Origin: an uncultured bacterium
GTDB lineage: Bacteria > Bacillota_I > Bacilli_A > RF39 > UBA660
Reading direction: 5' to 3'
Assembly (NCBI GenBank): GCA_948433885.1
Contig: CAOJEC010000012.1
Span: 1-34,580 of the forward strand
Length of the DNA: 34,580 bases
Under the pieces are notes generated by a model. That model worked only from the letters and a program-made list of their open reading frames with translations. It had not been told where the DNA came from and made no database searches. Below, piece after piece: positions 8,601 to 16,486 of the stretch (positions are counted from its first letter, which is position 1; every line of letters begins with the position of its first letter). The translations under genes and the position numbers were made by a program.

Positions 8601-10565
8601 ATGAAAGAATTGAATCTAGAAAAAGAAAAAATAAGTAAATTACTCGCTTTATTTTCTATACCTTGTGTAGTAAGTATGCTGATCAATTCTATTTACAACA
8701 TTGTGGATCAAATTTTCATCGGAAAAGGAGTAGGTACATTAGGAAATGGAGCGACGAATGTAATATTTCCTTTGGTCATCATATTCAATGCGACGGCAAG
8801 TTTGATAGGAAATGGTGCAAGTGCAAATCTTTCGCTCAAATTAGGGGAAGGAAAAAAAGATGAGGCAAGCAAGAGCATAGGTCAGTCTTTGGTCATGATG
8901 GTAATAATCTCGATTATATTGTCTTTGTTGGCATACCTATTTTTACCAAAATTGATAATGCTTTTCGGATGTACTGAAAATGTCTTCGAGTATGCTTTGG
9001 AATATGGCAAGATAATCGTTTTAGGTGCTCCGTTTATGATCATCTATTCGGCATTGTCGAATATAATACGGGCAGATGGTTCTCCAAAATATTCTATGAT
9101 GATGTTGGTGATCGGCGCAATAATCAATATAGTGCTAGATCCTATATTCATTTTACATTTCGATATGGGCGTAAAAGGCGGAGCTTTGGCGACAGTTATA
9201 GGTCAGTTTGTCTCTTTTGCGATAGCGCTCTTCTATTTAAAAAAAGTAAAATCGGTCAAGTTGAAAAAAGACAGTTTAAAGTTAGATAGAAACGTCTTTA
9301 GAATTCTTTCTTTGGGACTTTCTTCTTTCATTACGCAAGGAACGATACTCGTCTTGTTCGTATTCATGAACAATATGATGACGCGTTTTGGAGCATTATC
9401 GAAATTCGGGGCGGATATTCCACTATCGGTTTATGGAGTAGTTTCTAAAATAAACAGTTTATTCATTTCGACTGTTTTGGGAGTTTCACTCGGGGCACAG
9501 CCTATAATCGGTTACAACTACGGAGCAGGAAATGGAGAAAGAGTAAAAGAGACCTTAAAAAAGATATTGATAATCAATTTCATTGTGGGAATATTTTTCA
9601 ATATATTATTTATATTGTTTCCTAAGGAAATTGCAGGTTTCTTCATTACTAAGAGTGATCCAAACTACGAATTGTTCGTCGAGTTTGCTGTATTGTTGTG
9701 TAGATCTTTCCTATTAGTATGTTCACTCAATGCAATGGAAATGACGACAAGTATCGCAATTCAGTCTTTAGGTAAAGTCAAAAAGGCGACTGCTGTTTCT
9801 TTTATAAGACAAATCATATTGTTGATTCCAATATCGATTTTATTGGCTGTCGAGTTCGATAAAGGAATATATGGAATAATGTACGCAGGATTGATTTCGG
9901 ATGCGATATGTTTTGTCGTAGCGATATTCATCTTTAGGTCGGAATATTGTAAGCTGAAAGATGTAAGTAATAAGACCGAAGAAATCGTAGAGGAAGAATC
10001 GAACGAAGTGGATCCATCGGTAGAAAAAGTCGTGACTATTTCTCGCGAATATGGAAGTGGTGGAAGATATGTTGCAAAACTGTTAGCTCAGAGATTGCAT
10101 ATACCATGTTATGACGCGGAAATAATTAGACAAACCGCAAGTGAATCGGGATTTACATTGGAATACGTAAGCAGTAATGAAGAAAGCAAGAATCAATATT
10201 ACGAGAACGATGATAGATTGTTCGTCGCAGAATCAAAAGTTATAAAGAGAATGGCCAAGGAGTCTTGTGTAATTGTCGGAAGATGTGCAGATTATGTATT
10301 GAAAGATAAAAGCAATGTAATCAAAGTTTTCTTATATAGTGATGATGTCGCGAAGAAGAAAAGAGTTACCAAATATTACGGTGTGAAAAGTGAGAATGCA
10401 CAAAATGAAATTGACAAAATAAATAAAGCTCGGGCGAAGCACTATAAATATTATACAAATCGAGAATGGAAAAATTTTGATAACTACGATGTGATTATCA
10501 ATGTAGATAAATATGGTGTAGAGAAAACTACCGATATATTAGAATCCCTTGTAAAAAAGTCTTAA
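8601..10565 (+). CDS. MATE family efflux transporter fused to a cytidylate kinase-like domain
   Basis: A 654-residue fusion in one uninterrupted frame. Residues ~1-450 are a full MATE transporter (about 12 helices, two pseudo-repeats, motifs such as GNGASANLSLKLGEG), expected to export drugs or metabolites using an ion gradient. An acidic linker (about 455-470, EEIVEEESNE) leads into a cytoplasmic cytidylate-kinase-like domain of the Cytidylate_kin2 type (about 473-654). That domain has the phosphate-loop-like ISREYGSGGRYVAK, an IVGRCADYVL segment and a C-terminal NREWKNFDNYD. Typical GxxGxGK[ST] lysine is absent, as usual in this subfamily, so kinase activity is uncertain. Start ATG has GAGGAGG upstream. 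The role of the fusion is unknown; nucleotide-linked control of transport is a guess. Confidence 0.9.
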   Translation: MKELNLEKEKISKLLALFSIPCVVSMLINSIYNIVDQIFIGKGVGTLGNGATNVIFPLVIIFNATASLIGNGASANLSLKLGEGKKDEASKSIGQSLVMMVIISIILSLLAYLFLPKLIMLFGCTENVFEYALEYGKIIVLGAPFMIIYSALSNIIRADGSPKYSMMMLVIGAIINIVLDPIFILHFDMGVKGGALATVIGQFVSFAIALFYLKKVKSVKLKKDSLKLDRNVFRILSLGLSSFITQGTILVLFVFMNNMMTRFGALSKFGADIPLSVYGVVSKINSLFISTVLGVSLGAQPIIGYNYGAGNGERVKETLKKILIINFIVGIFFNILFILFPKEIAGFFITKSDPNYELFVEFAVLLCRSFLLVCSLNAMEMTTSIAIQSLGKVKKATAVSFIRQIILLIPISILLAVEFDKGIYGIMYAGLISDAICFVVAIFIFRSEYCKLKDVSNKTEEIVEEESNEVDPSVEKVVTISREYGSGGRYVAKLLAQRLHIPCYDAEIIRQTASESGFTLEYVSSNEESKNQYYENDDRLFVAESKVIKRMAKESCVIVGRCADYVLKDKSNVIKVFLYSDDVAKKKRVTKYYGVKSENAQNEIDKINKARAKHYKYYTNREWKNFDNYDVIINVDKYGVEKTTDILESLVKKS

Positions 10566-10583
10566 TTAGTAAGACTTTTTTTT
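10553..10583 (+). terminator. Terminator overlapping the MATE-kinase stop codon
   Basis: Stem AAAAAGTCTTA/TAAGACTTTTT with loop ATTAG, then T residues. The stop codon (10563-10565) lies inside the 5' arm and loop. Confidence 0.9.
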
Positions 10584-10676
10584 ATGATCAATTAGAAATG
10601 AAGAAAAAACATTTTATACATCGATCGATCATATTTATTTATAATAGAAACATTTATAGTATAAGGATCAAAAATT

Positions 10677-10685
10677 TGTTATAAT
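10677..10685 (+). promoter_or_regulatory. Candidate extended -10 of the XRE regulator gene
   Basis: TGT-TATAAT with no good -35. It would leave a ~94-base 5' leader containing a weak hairpin (TTTGGT/ACCGAA, about 10729-10748). Other AT-rich -10-like sites lie at 10640 and 10657. Confidence 0.4.
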
Positions 10686-10785
10686 AAGGAGGAATGCAAC
10701 TCATAATATACAAAAAACAACTGAAATTTGGTGGAACGCAACCGAAGTTCTATGTTATATTTTGGGCAATGAAGAGGTGAACTTT

Positions 10786-12330
10786 ATGAGGTTTAACGAG
10801 AAACTTCAACAATTGAGAAAAGAGAACAAACTTTCTCAAGAACAATTGGCCGATATGCTAGATGTCACTAGACAATCGGTATCAAAATGGGAATCGGGAA
10901 CTACTTATCCCGAGATGGATAAACTTATTACGATGTGCAAAATATTCAAGTGTAGCTTAGATGATTTGACGAATGACGAGGTTGAGATCAATCAAAATGT
11001 CAAACAAAATAACAGTGGATTGATCGGCAACCTCATAAATGGAATTATCGAAATCGTAGATAAGAGTGTAAAGATGTTCAGTTCTATGGATGCGAAGCAC
11101 ATAGTAGGAGTGATCGTTTCTCTATTCATTTTAGGATGTTTTTTATGTTTTTTGAGAATACCATTTGTTTACTTAGAAGAAGGATTTTCTAGAATCGTCT
11201 TGAATATTCCTAATAGTGGTATATCTGGAGCCTTCATGGGGCTTTTCAATATGGTCTTGGACATTGTGTTCTTCGTTCTCTACGTGTTGGCGTTCGTGTA
11301 CATTTACAAGGTCGCTTACTTGGATAAGTTCGATTATTCGACCGATCAAAATGAGGGACGTGACAGTAAAGCGGAACACGGGGACAGTGATGAAGAAAAA
11401 ATTGTAAAAGAAGTTAAACCCGTTCATAGGAGTGATGGGAAAAGTAATTCTCTATTTTCGTTTTTTGGAAACATGATCATATGGTTTTTTAGATTGATGG
11501 TCGGCTTTTGTTTGATGCCGTTCGTCATCTCTTTAGTAGGATTATATGCAAGTCTAGTAATAGTTATTGTGATTATGAGCGAAGGTATAACTTACTTCGG
11601 TGTCATGCTTGGAATAATATTTGCGATCATATTGAACGTATGGCTTTTGGAAGTAGGGTGTGTCTTCGTATTCAATAAAAAAGCTTCTTTCAAAAGATTG
11701 TTGTTTACTTTCTTCATCGGTGTAGCCGGCATGGGTGTTTCGCTAGGTATGCTAGCACTAGAAGTCAGCAATACGACTTATATAGATGAGGTTCCTAGCG
11801 AGTTCGAGTTAGTATCTACTGAAAAAGAAATAATGATGAGCGATGATTTGAAATTGTATTGGGCAAACTACTACAGTTATTTGAACTATGAAATAGATGA
11901 AAATTTGACTGACAAGATCGTCATAAAAATGGAATATTATACAGACATTTCTAATCCTGTGATCGATTTGAATGAAGATGACACGATCGAAATTCATCAT
12001 TATTATTCGAATGGCTTCTTCGTCGAAAAGCGAATTTGGGAAGTGTTGAAAAAGGACTTGGCAAAGAAAGAAGTTAGAAACTATGGAGATCTTCACTCTG
12101 TACGTGTGACGATCGTGTCGAGTGAAGAAAATATAGCGACTCTAAAAGAAAATACTAAAAAGCACAAGGATGAAGCATATAAATTGGAGTATAGTAATTC
12201 AGGGTTTGAGATCACGATCAACAATTATCAAAAAAGAATAGAAGATCTAGAGTTAGAAAATGAAGAGTTGAAAGAAAGAATAGAAGAGTTAGAAGATTAT
12301 AAGGACCGAGTTCAAAATGCGATCGATTAG
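10786..12330 (+). CDS. Membrane-bound XRE family regulator with C-terminal coiled coil
   Basis: I place the start at ATG 10786, after GAGGTGA, giving 514 residues; an in-frame TTG upstream lacks a ribosome site. Residues ~3-62 are a clear HTH_3/XRE domain (LRKENKLSQEQLADMLDVTR, then SVSKWESG). Several hydrophobic segments follow (about 94-120, 140-170, 225-300, 315-340). The C-terminal ~170 residues are soluble, acidic and end in coiled coil rich in Glu/Leu (about 470-510, repeated LEEN/ELKERIEELE-like heptads). DNA-binding regulators anchored in the membrane often sense envelope or ion state, but no ligand can be read here. It is monocistronic between two terminators. Confidence 0.85.
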   Translation: MRFNEKLQQLRKENKLSQEQLADMLDVTRQSVSKWESGTTYPEMDKLITMCKIFKCSLDDLTNDEVEINQNVKQNNSGLIGNLINGIIEIVDKSVKMFSSMDAKHIVGVIVSLFILGCFLCFLRIPFVYLEEGFSRIVLNIPNSGISGAFMGLFNMVLDIVFFVLYVLAFVYIYKVAYLDKFDYSTDQNEGRDSKAEHGDSDEEKIVKEVKPVHRSDGKSNSLFSFFGNMIIWFFRLMVGFCLMPFVISLVGLYASLVIVIVIMSEGITYFGVMLGIIFAIILNVWLLEVGCVFVFNKKASFKRLLFTFFIGVAGMGVSLGMLALEVSNTTYIDEVPSEFELVSTEKEIMMSDDLKLYWANYYSYLNYEIDENLTDKIVIKMEYYTDISNPVIDLNEDDTIEIHHYYSNGFFVEKRIWEVLKKDLAKKEVRNYGDLHSVRVTIVSSEENIATLKENTKKHKDEAYKLEYSNSGFEITINNYQKRIEDLELENEELKERIEELEDYKDRVQNAID

Positions 12331-12349
12331 AATATTCTAATCTTTTTTT
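12325..12349 (+). terminator. Terminator overlapping the XRE gene stop codon
   Basis: A perfect 18-base palindrome GATTAGAATATTCTAATC (12325-12342), including the TAG stop, is followed by seven T. Confidence 0.9.
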
Positions 12350-12462
12350 CTTGTGAGATATGCTGTGGAAAAAAGCAAAGTTTTAAACAGTTAAAAATTT
12401 TTAATTTAAGAAATCTTACTAGAGTCATTGAAGTTGTATTAGTTTAAATATGCCGAAGGTTG

Positions 12463-12471
12463 TGCTATAAT
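12463..12471 (+). promoter_or_regulatory. Extended -10 promoter of lipoprotein gene
   Basis: TGC-TATAAT; the -35 position (12443-12448, TTTAAA) is weak. The gene starts 53 bases downstream. Confidence 0.6.
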
Positions 12472-12524
12472 ATGGTTATCAAATAGAAAAGCGCAAAAGA
12501 GTAATTTATCGAAGTGGAGAATTT

Positions 12525-13007
12525 ATGAAAAGGACAATTATTGTTATCTTGATATGTGGAATTATGGTTTTAGGAATTGCAGGCTGCGGAAGTTCAAAAA
12601 ATGATGTAAATTCGGGCGATAAATCGAATGTTGTAGGAGTGAAAAATAATATAAAAAATAATATAACATTATCTTTAAAAGAAGGAACGCTAAAGAACAC
12701 CGGGGCAACATTTATTTTGAAAAACAATAGTGACATTGTTGTTTTATATGGTAATCCTTATTGGATAGAAAAAGAAACGGATGGAATATGGTCTAAAGTT
12801 AAGACAATTGAGGATATGAATTTCACTTTACCTGAGTTTGGATTGCTTCCCAAAGAAACAAAAGAGTTTAAAATAAATTTCGAATACGGATACGGCAAAT
12901 TGTCTTATGGTAAATATAGATTAGTAAAAGACATAACTGTCGAATATGAAGATGATACTAGAGAATCATTTGATGTTACAGCTGAATTTTCTATTGAGGA
13001 TAAATAA
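12525..13007 (+). CDS. Lipoprotein with bacterial Ig-like (Big_14 type) domain
   Basis: A 160-residue lipoprotein. Residues 1-20 are a type II signal peptide ending in IAG-C21, which would be lipidated and held on the outer face of the membrane. A Ser/Asn/Asp linker (22-45) precedes a beta-sandwich-like domain (about 50-160) resembling the Ig-like domain common in Firmicutes lipoproteins: NTGATFILKNNSD, YGNPYWIEKE, FGLLPKETKEF and YGKYRLVKDI. The start follows TGGAGA. One base separates it from the small membrane protein downstream, so they are co-transcribed. Binding partner unknown. Confidence 0.85.
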   Translation: MKRTIIVILICGIMVLGIAGCGSSKNDVNSGDKSNVVGVKNNIKNNITLSLKEGTLKNTGATFILKNNSDIVVLYGNPYWIEKETDGIWSKVKTIEDMNFTLPEFGLLPKETKEFKINFEYGYGKLSYGKYRLVKDITVEYEDDTRESFDVTAEFSIEDK

Positions 13008-13008
13008 T

Positions 13009-13239
13009 ATGAATACGATAATAAAAAACATTTTAAAAACTATAGGTTTATATGTGGGATATTTAATCCTAGTTGTAATAATATTCTATATTACAGGTAT
13101 GTATATTTGGACTACACCGCCAACGAAATTGGTGTTAATGAGAATTTTGGTGTTCCCTATATTTTTATCCCTAGCTACAATATTATTCATTTGGATTATT
13201 AAAAGATTAAAAGTTAATAAGAAAGACGCTTTGTCTTAG
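13009..13239 (+). CDS. Small two-helix membrane protein
   Basis: A 76-residue protein of unknown function. Start ATG 13009 is preceded by TTGAGGA eight bases upstream, inside the end of the lipoprotein gene. Two hydrophobic helices (about 9-30 and 42-63) are joined by a short loop with TTPPT, and the C-terminus is basic (KRLKVNKK). It is one base downstream of the lipoprotein gene and probably translationally coupled; the pair may act together at the membrane. An upstream in-frame ATG at 12946 overlaps the lipoprotein gene and lacks a ribosome site. Confidence 0.75.
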   Translation: MNTIIKNILKTIGLYVGYLILVVIIFYITGMYIWTTPPTKLVLMRILVFPIFLSLATILFIWIIKRLKVNKKDALS

Positions 13240-13323
13240 ATGGTTAGGATCAGTAGATTTTGAAAAAAGGAATAGATAACGTATTTAAATTATTAAATAT
13301 GGTCAATATTACTAAATTACTTG

Positions 13324-13362
13324 AAAAAAACGCATGATTCAAATTTTATGTTCATGCGTTTA
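13324..13362. terminator. Bidirectional terminator-like hairpin
   Basis: Stem AACGCATGA/TCATGCGTT with a 14-base loop. A run of seven A precedes it, so on the minus strand it ends in a T-run, suiting transcripts arriving from the minus-strand ABC exporter. On the plus strand the tail is weak (TTTAT). Its right arm and flank (13351-13365) are identical to 73-87 near the window start. Confidence 0.65.
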
Positions 13363-13385
13363 TCCCTTAATATTAGTAATTTTAA

Positions 13386-13414
13386 TTGAAATCTCACATA
13401 TAATTTGGTATAAT
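13386..13414 (+). promoter_or_regulatory. Promoter of tRNA-Cys
   Basis: TTGAAA (13386-13391), 17-base spacer, TATAAT (13409-13414) with TGG just upstream. Transcription should start about nine bases before the tRNA. Confidence 0.85.
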
Positions 13415-13429
13415 CTATTTGTGAGTCAC

Positions 13430-13504
13430 GGAACCGTAGCCAAGTGGTAAGGCGTGGGTCTGCAACACCCTGATTCGCCGGTTCAAATCCGGCCGGTTCC
13501 TCCA
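13430..13504 (+). tRNA. tRNA-Cys (GCA)
   Basis: Acceptor arms GGAACCG/CGGTTCC pair perfectly. The anticodon loop CTGCAAC contains GCA. The T-arm CCGGTTCAAATCCGG is canonical and CCA is encoded (13502-13504). It is a single-gene transcript. Its 3' flank is the left copy of the direct repeat that borders the ABC-exporter island. Confidence 0.97.
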
Positions 13505-13690
13505 TTAGATATGGTTGTTCTAAATTCGATAGTTTAGGACTTAAATATATAAGTATCGATTTCTAAAAGAAGTTGGTACTTTTTTCATTTTTGAATTTGT
13601 TAAGTAGAATTTAATTTTTTTATTAATTTAAAAATTAAGTCCTCGTGCATAATAAATTGGAGGCTTAATTAAATGAAAGATACTCCATTT
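13502..13690. repeat. Imperfect direct repeat, copy A (tRNA-Cys 3' flank)
   Basis: About 185 bases that align end to end with copy B (15780-15962). Identical cores include TTCTAAATTCGATAGTTTA and TTAATTAAA. Within it, 13551-13587 forms the tRNA-Cys terminator (AAGTATCGATTT with AAGTTGGTACTT, then T), and AGGACTTAA (13536-13544) can pair with TTAAGTCCT (13635-13643). Confidence 0.85.
13551..13588 (+). terminator. Terminator of tRNA-Cys
   Basis: A 12-pair stem AAGTATCGATTT/AAGTTGGTACTT, with several G-T pairs, a seven-base loop and six T. The equivalent in copy B has two mismatches. Confidence 0.75.
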
Positions 13691-13778
13691 CAAACTTTCG
13701 CTCTATTTTAGATTGTTAGGATTGATATAAGGTATATGCAAATGATTTATTTGTTGAAGATAAATATAGTGTGATTGA

Positions 13779-13880
13779 CTACTTAGAGATATTTTTTTTT
13801 ACTTTACCAATTATATTACCATTTTTATCTAAAACATCAAAGTATTCTATAGGATTATTAACATAAATTTTTATCCTCAC
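13779..13880 (-). pseudogene. N-terminal stub of a Nudix hydrolase-like gene
   Basis: Read from GTG 13880, a 33-codon frame ends at TAG 13779. It contains IEYFDVLDKNGNIIGKV, closely resembling the opening strand of Nudix hydrolases and isopentenyl-diphosphate isomerase-like proteins, where the Nudix box follows about 30 residues later. That box is absent; the frame runs into nine A and stops. It overlaps the exporter's 3' end, so the two genes were probably once an operon. The identification rests on a short segment only. A functional small peptide is possible but unlikely. Confidence 0.45.
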
Positions 13881-15603
13881 TTTCTAAGCTCAAAAAATCG
13901 ACTTTATCATATTTTGGAATAATATCTTTGGGTTTTCCGCTATCAATAATATTACCATTATCAATAACCATAATATAATCCATATCTTTAAGGGTAGATA
14001 GTCTATGGGCAATACATATGATAGTTTGCTTATCAAAATATTTATTAATATTTTGTTGAATTTTAAATTCAGTATCATTATCTAAACTGCTAGTTGCTTC
14101 GTCAAAAATAACGATTTTTGAATCTCTTAAGAATATTCTTGCCAAAGCTATTCTTTGTCGTTGCCCTCCAGATAATTTGATACCTCTTTCACCAACAATC
14201 GTGTTGTATTTGTCGTCTAAGTTTTCTATAAATTGATGTAGTTCTGCTTTTTTTGCAGCACTTATAATTTCATTATAACTTGCACTAGGTTTAGCAATTT
14301 TGATATTTTCATATATTGTTGAATGCAAAAGTATAGTTTCTTGAGGAACATATGTTAAATTTTCATATATAGATTTAGTGTTATAATCATTAATATCTTT
14401 ACTATCAATTAAAATTTTACCTTTTTGTGGAGAATAAAATTTAAAAAGTAAATTTACTAGTGTTGTTTTACCACTGCCGCTTACACCAATAATTCCAATT
14501 TTTTGCTGATTTTTAATTGTTAAATCGAAGTTTTCTAGTATATTGTTCTTAGTATATTTGAATGTTACATTGTCAAATCTTATTGTTCCATTATCGACAA
14601 TAATGTCACTTTTATTATCATCAATTAAATTTGTATCATCATATAATAAATCATAACAATTTTTGAGTTTTACTAAAATCTCTCCTATATGTATATATGA
14701 CCAAGTAAAGCTAGTAGTGGATGATTTTAATGATATCATTGCATTTATAAAGAAAATAAAGTTGCCTAAAGTCATTAGATTATTACCAAAACGATAAATT
14801 GAATAAAATAATAAAATTGCAAAGGTTATTATATATACTGCATTAGCAATTGCTCCATAAGTAAATTCTCTAGAAGAAGCTTTATTTTTATATATATTTA
14901 CTTCTTCTTTTTTTGTTTTTAAAGTTTTAGAAAAATTTTCTACAGCACTATATACCTTTAGAGAAGTAAAATTTAAAACCGCATCATTTAAAATACCGTC
15001 ATATTCTCTGTTAGTTTCTTGTGCATATTTTATTAAAGGTAGATATCTTTTAGAAAAGTAAATTATTCTTGTGATAATTATTCCTGAAAATAATACAAAT
15101 GCTGTAATAAAGATTTTGAAGTCTATTGTGTATAATATTATTAAGCTACTTATCATTGATGTTAATAGAGATATAAATCCTGTTGTAATTCTAGTATTCA
15201 AATTTATTATTTCATCATTTACCTCATTAATAGAAGATGAAATCTTCCCACTAAAATTATCTATAAAGAATGGATAACTCTTTCTGTTTAAATTATTAAA
15301 CAGTTTTTCAGATATATGAGGCGTTTGTTTTTTTACAACATTAATTGTTCTTAGTATATTGGAGATGTAAAAAAATATTAATTCTAATATGATTATTATT
15401 AATAAGATAAAAACAACTTTATATAAGTCTGTTATTGAAAAATTTGGATTATTAGGTAAATCAATAATTCCTTTTATGATATATTGTTTAATTAAATCAA
15501 AAATTTGTGATATTATCATACTAAATATCATGACTATCGATAGAAATTTAACTGGTTTATATAATGATAATACAAATTTTATAAAGTTTTTGTTTTTTTT
15601 CAT
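13858..15603 (-). CDS. ABC-type exporter (fused membrane and ATPase domains)
   Basis: A 581-residue half-transporter that would work as a dimer in the membrane. I start it at ATG 15603, which has GGGAGTG upstream; a longer frame to 15645 lacks a ribosome site. Residues ~1-310 carry six helices (exporter fold). The ATPase has Walker A GVSGSGKTT, signature LSGGQRQR, Walker B IVIFDEATSSLD and H-loop AHRLSTL. The family exports lipids, peptides or drugs; no C39 peptidase domain is present. Codon use (ATA, TTA and AAT rich; almost no TCGA) is unlike the flanking core genes, and it sits between direct repeats, so recent transfer is likely. Confidence 0.92.
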   Translation of the reverse strand: MKKNKNFIKFVLSLYKPVKFLSIVMIFSMIISQIFDLIKQYIIKGIIDLPNNPNFSITDLYKVVFILLIIIILELIFFYISNILRTINVVKKQTPHISEKLFNNLNRKSYPFFIDNFSGKISSSINEVNDEIINLNTRITTGFISLLTSMISSLIILYTIDFKIFITAFVLFSGIIITRIIYFSKRYLPLIKYAQETNREYDGILNDAVLNFTSLKVYSAVENFSKTLKTKKEEVNIYKNKASSREFTYGAIANAVYIITFAILLFYSIYRFGNNLMTLGNFIFFINAMISLKSSTTSFTWSYIHIGEILVKLKNCYDLLYDDTNLIDDNKSDIIVDNGTIRFDNVTFKYTKNNILENFDLTIKNQQKIGIIGVSGSGKTTLVNLLFKFYSPQKGKILIDSKDINDYNTKSIYENLTYVPQETILLHSTIYENIKIAKPSASYNEIISAAKKAELHQFIENLDDKYNTIVGERGIKLSGGQRQRIALARIFLRDSKIVIFDEATSSLDNDTEFKIQQNINKYFDKQTIICIAHRLSTLKDMDYIMVIDNGNIIDSGKPKDIIPKYDKVDFLSLESEDKNLC

Positions 15604-15643
15604 TTTGATCACTCCCAAAAAAATATATATTAAAAAACTTTTC

Positions 15644-15707
15644 AATAGTATTTTACTAAAAAATTACTATTTTTTCGAGACATAAAGATAAATTCGTGTT
15701 AAAACAC
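15644..15707 (-). promoter_or_regulatory. Palindromes upstream of the ABC exporter
   Basis: AATAGTA (15644-15650) pairs with TACTATT (15665-15671), and GTGTT-AA-AACAC lies at 15696-15707. Both are upstream of the exporter start on its strand and could be operator sites; no clear -35/-10 pair can be chosen in such AT-rich DNA. Confidence 0.3.
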
Positions 15708-15779
15708 TATTAAAAATTGATACTTTCTTGGTAATAATTATTAATTATCAAAAAGTTTGAAATAACTAAACCATTCGCA

Positions 15780-15962
15780 CCATTAGAAAATTTTGTTCTA
15801 AATTCGATAGTTTAGATTTAAATATATAAGTATCAATTTATAAAAGAAATTTGGGCTTTTTTCTTTTTTGAATAAAGTCATTAAACAAAATTTAATTATC
15901 TTTGTCAATTTAAATTTCCGTGTTTAAAAAAATTGGTGCTTAATTAAACAATTAATCCATTT
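15780..15962. repeat. Imperfect direct repeat, copy B
   Basis: This is homologous to copy A downstream of tRNA-Cys, beginning at the shared CCATTAGA and running through a shared TTAATTAAA. No tRNA precedes it here, although GCACCATTAG resembles a tRNA 3' end. The arm pair AGATTTAAA/TTTAAATTT replaces AGGACTTAA/TTAAGTCCT of copy A. No gene is seen between 15710 and 16087 apart from this repeat and the next promoter. Confidence 0.85.
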
Positions 15963-16031
15963 TTAAAAGTACCATATAAAAATTTAGAGATCGATTTAAA
16001 AGAAATAACACTTTTTGACATACATAATTTG

Positions 16032-16040
16032 TGATATAAT
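16032..16040 (+). promoter_or_regulatory. Extended -10 promoter of DUF4406-like gene
   Basis: TGA-TATAAT. A perfect TTGACA lies at 16015-16020 but only 14 bases away, so the extended -10 may dominate. Confidence 0.55.
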
Positions 16041-16096
16041 ATTATCATTATATATTGGACTATTATTATTAAGTCTAGTGAATAGGAGTGAACTTT

Positions 16097-16402
16097 TTGA
16101 AAATAATAACATTATGTGGAAGTTTAAAATTTAAGGATAAAATGATGGAAGTTGCAGAGAAGATGGAATTATTAGGAAATTGTGTAATAACTCCTATCTT
16201 TTCTATGAAAACGAATAAAGATGATTTTACTAAAGAAGAACTAGAAATTTTGGGTGCGATGCATAAAGAAAAAATTAGAATTTCTGATGCTATATTGGTT
16301 ATCAATGTCGATGGATACATTGGCTCATCTACTAAGAGTGAAATAGAATTTGCAGAAAACTTACATAAAGAAATTCTATATTATACCGATACGGATTTTT
16401 AA
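16097..16402 (+). CDS. Nucleoside 2-deoxyribosyltransferase-like protein (DUF4406 type)
   Basis: A 101-residue protein. I choose TTG 16097, since GGAGTG lies six bases upstream; a GTG at 16088 falls inside that site. The sequence opens with IITLCGSLKFKDKM and ends with ISDAILVINVDGYIGSSTKSEIEFA, the signature of a small Rossmann-like family related to nucleoside 2-deoxyribosyltransferases and often carried by phages and islands. The conserved Glu in SEIEFA is the equivalent of the nucleophile region in that superfamily. The substrate cannot be inferred. It follows the right copy of the direct repeat and may be island cargo or the first resident gene. Confidence 0.75.
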   Translation: MKIITLCGSLKFKDKMMEVAEKMELLGNCVITPIFSMKTNKDDFTKEELEILGAMHKEKIRISDAILVINVDGYIGSSTKSEIEFAENLHKEILYYTDTDF

Positions 16403-16456
16403 AAAATTAGTAAAATTTATAATTTTAGAAATGGGCTTCCTTTTTTATTCAAGATT

Positions 16457-16465
16457 TGATATACT
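16457..16465 (+). promoter_or_regulatory. Extended -10 promoter of the thioredoxin-like gene
   Basis: TGA-TATACT, 22 bases before the start codon; no recognisable -35. Confidence 0.5.
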
Positions 16466-16486
16466 TTAGATAAGGTGGTTTTTATT

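Noticed and set aside
10729-10745. GGTGGAACGC, suggesting a second T-box
   Set aside because: The core lacks ACCGCG and there is no Stem I, antiterminator or terminator in the leader.
10694-10780. A 28-codon leader ORF before the XRE gene, with AAGGAGGA directly upstream
   Set aside because: The purine run is only one base from the ATG, too close for normal initiation, and the likely transcript would begin near the ATG itself. No conservation can be checked here.
13317-13505. Minus-strand frame of 62 codons over tRNA-Cys
   Set aside because: It is antisense to a clear tRNA gene and to its promoter.
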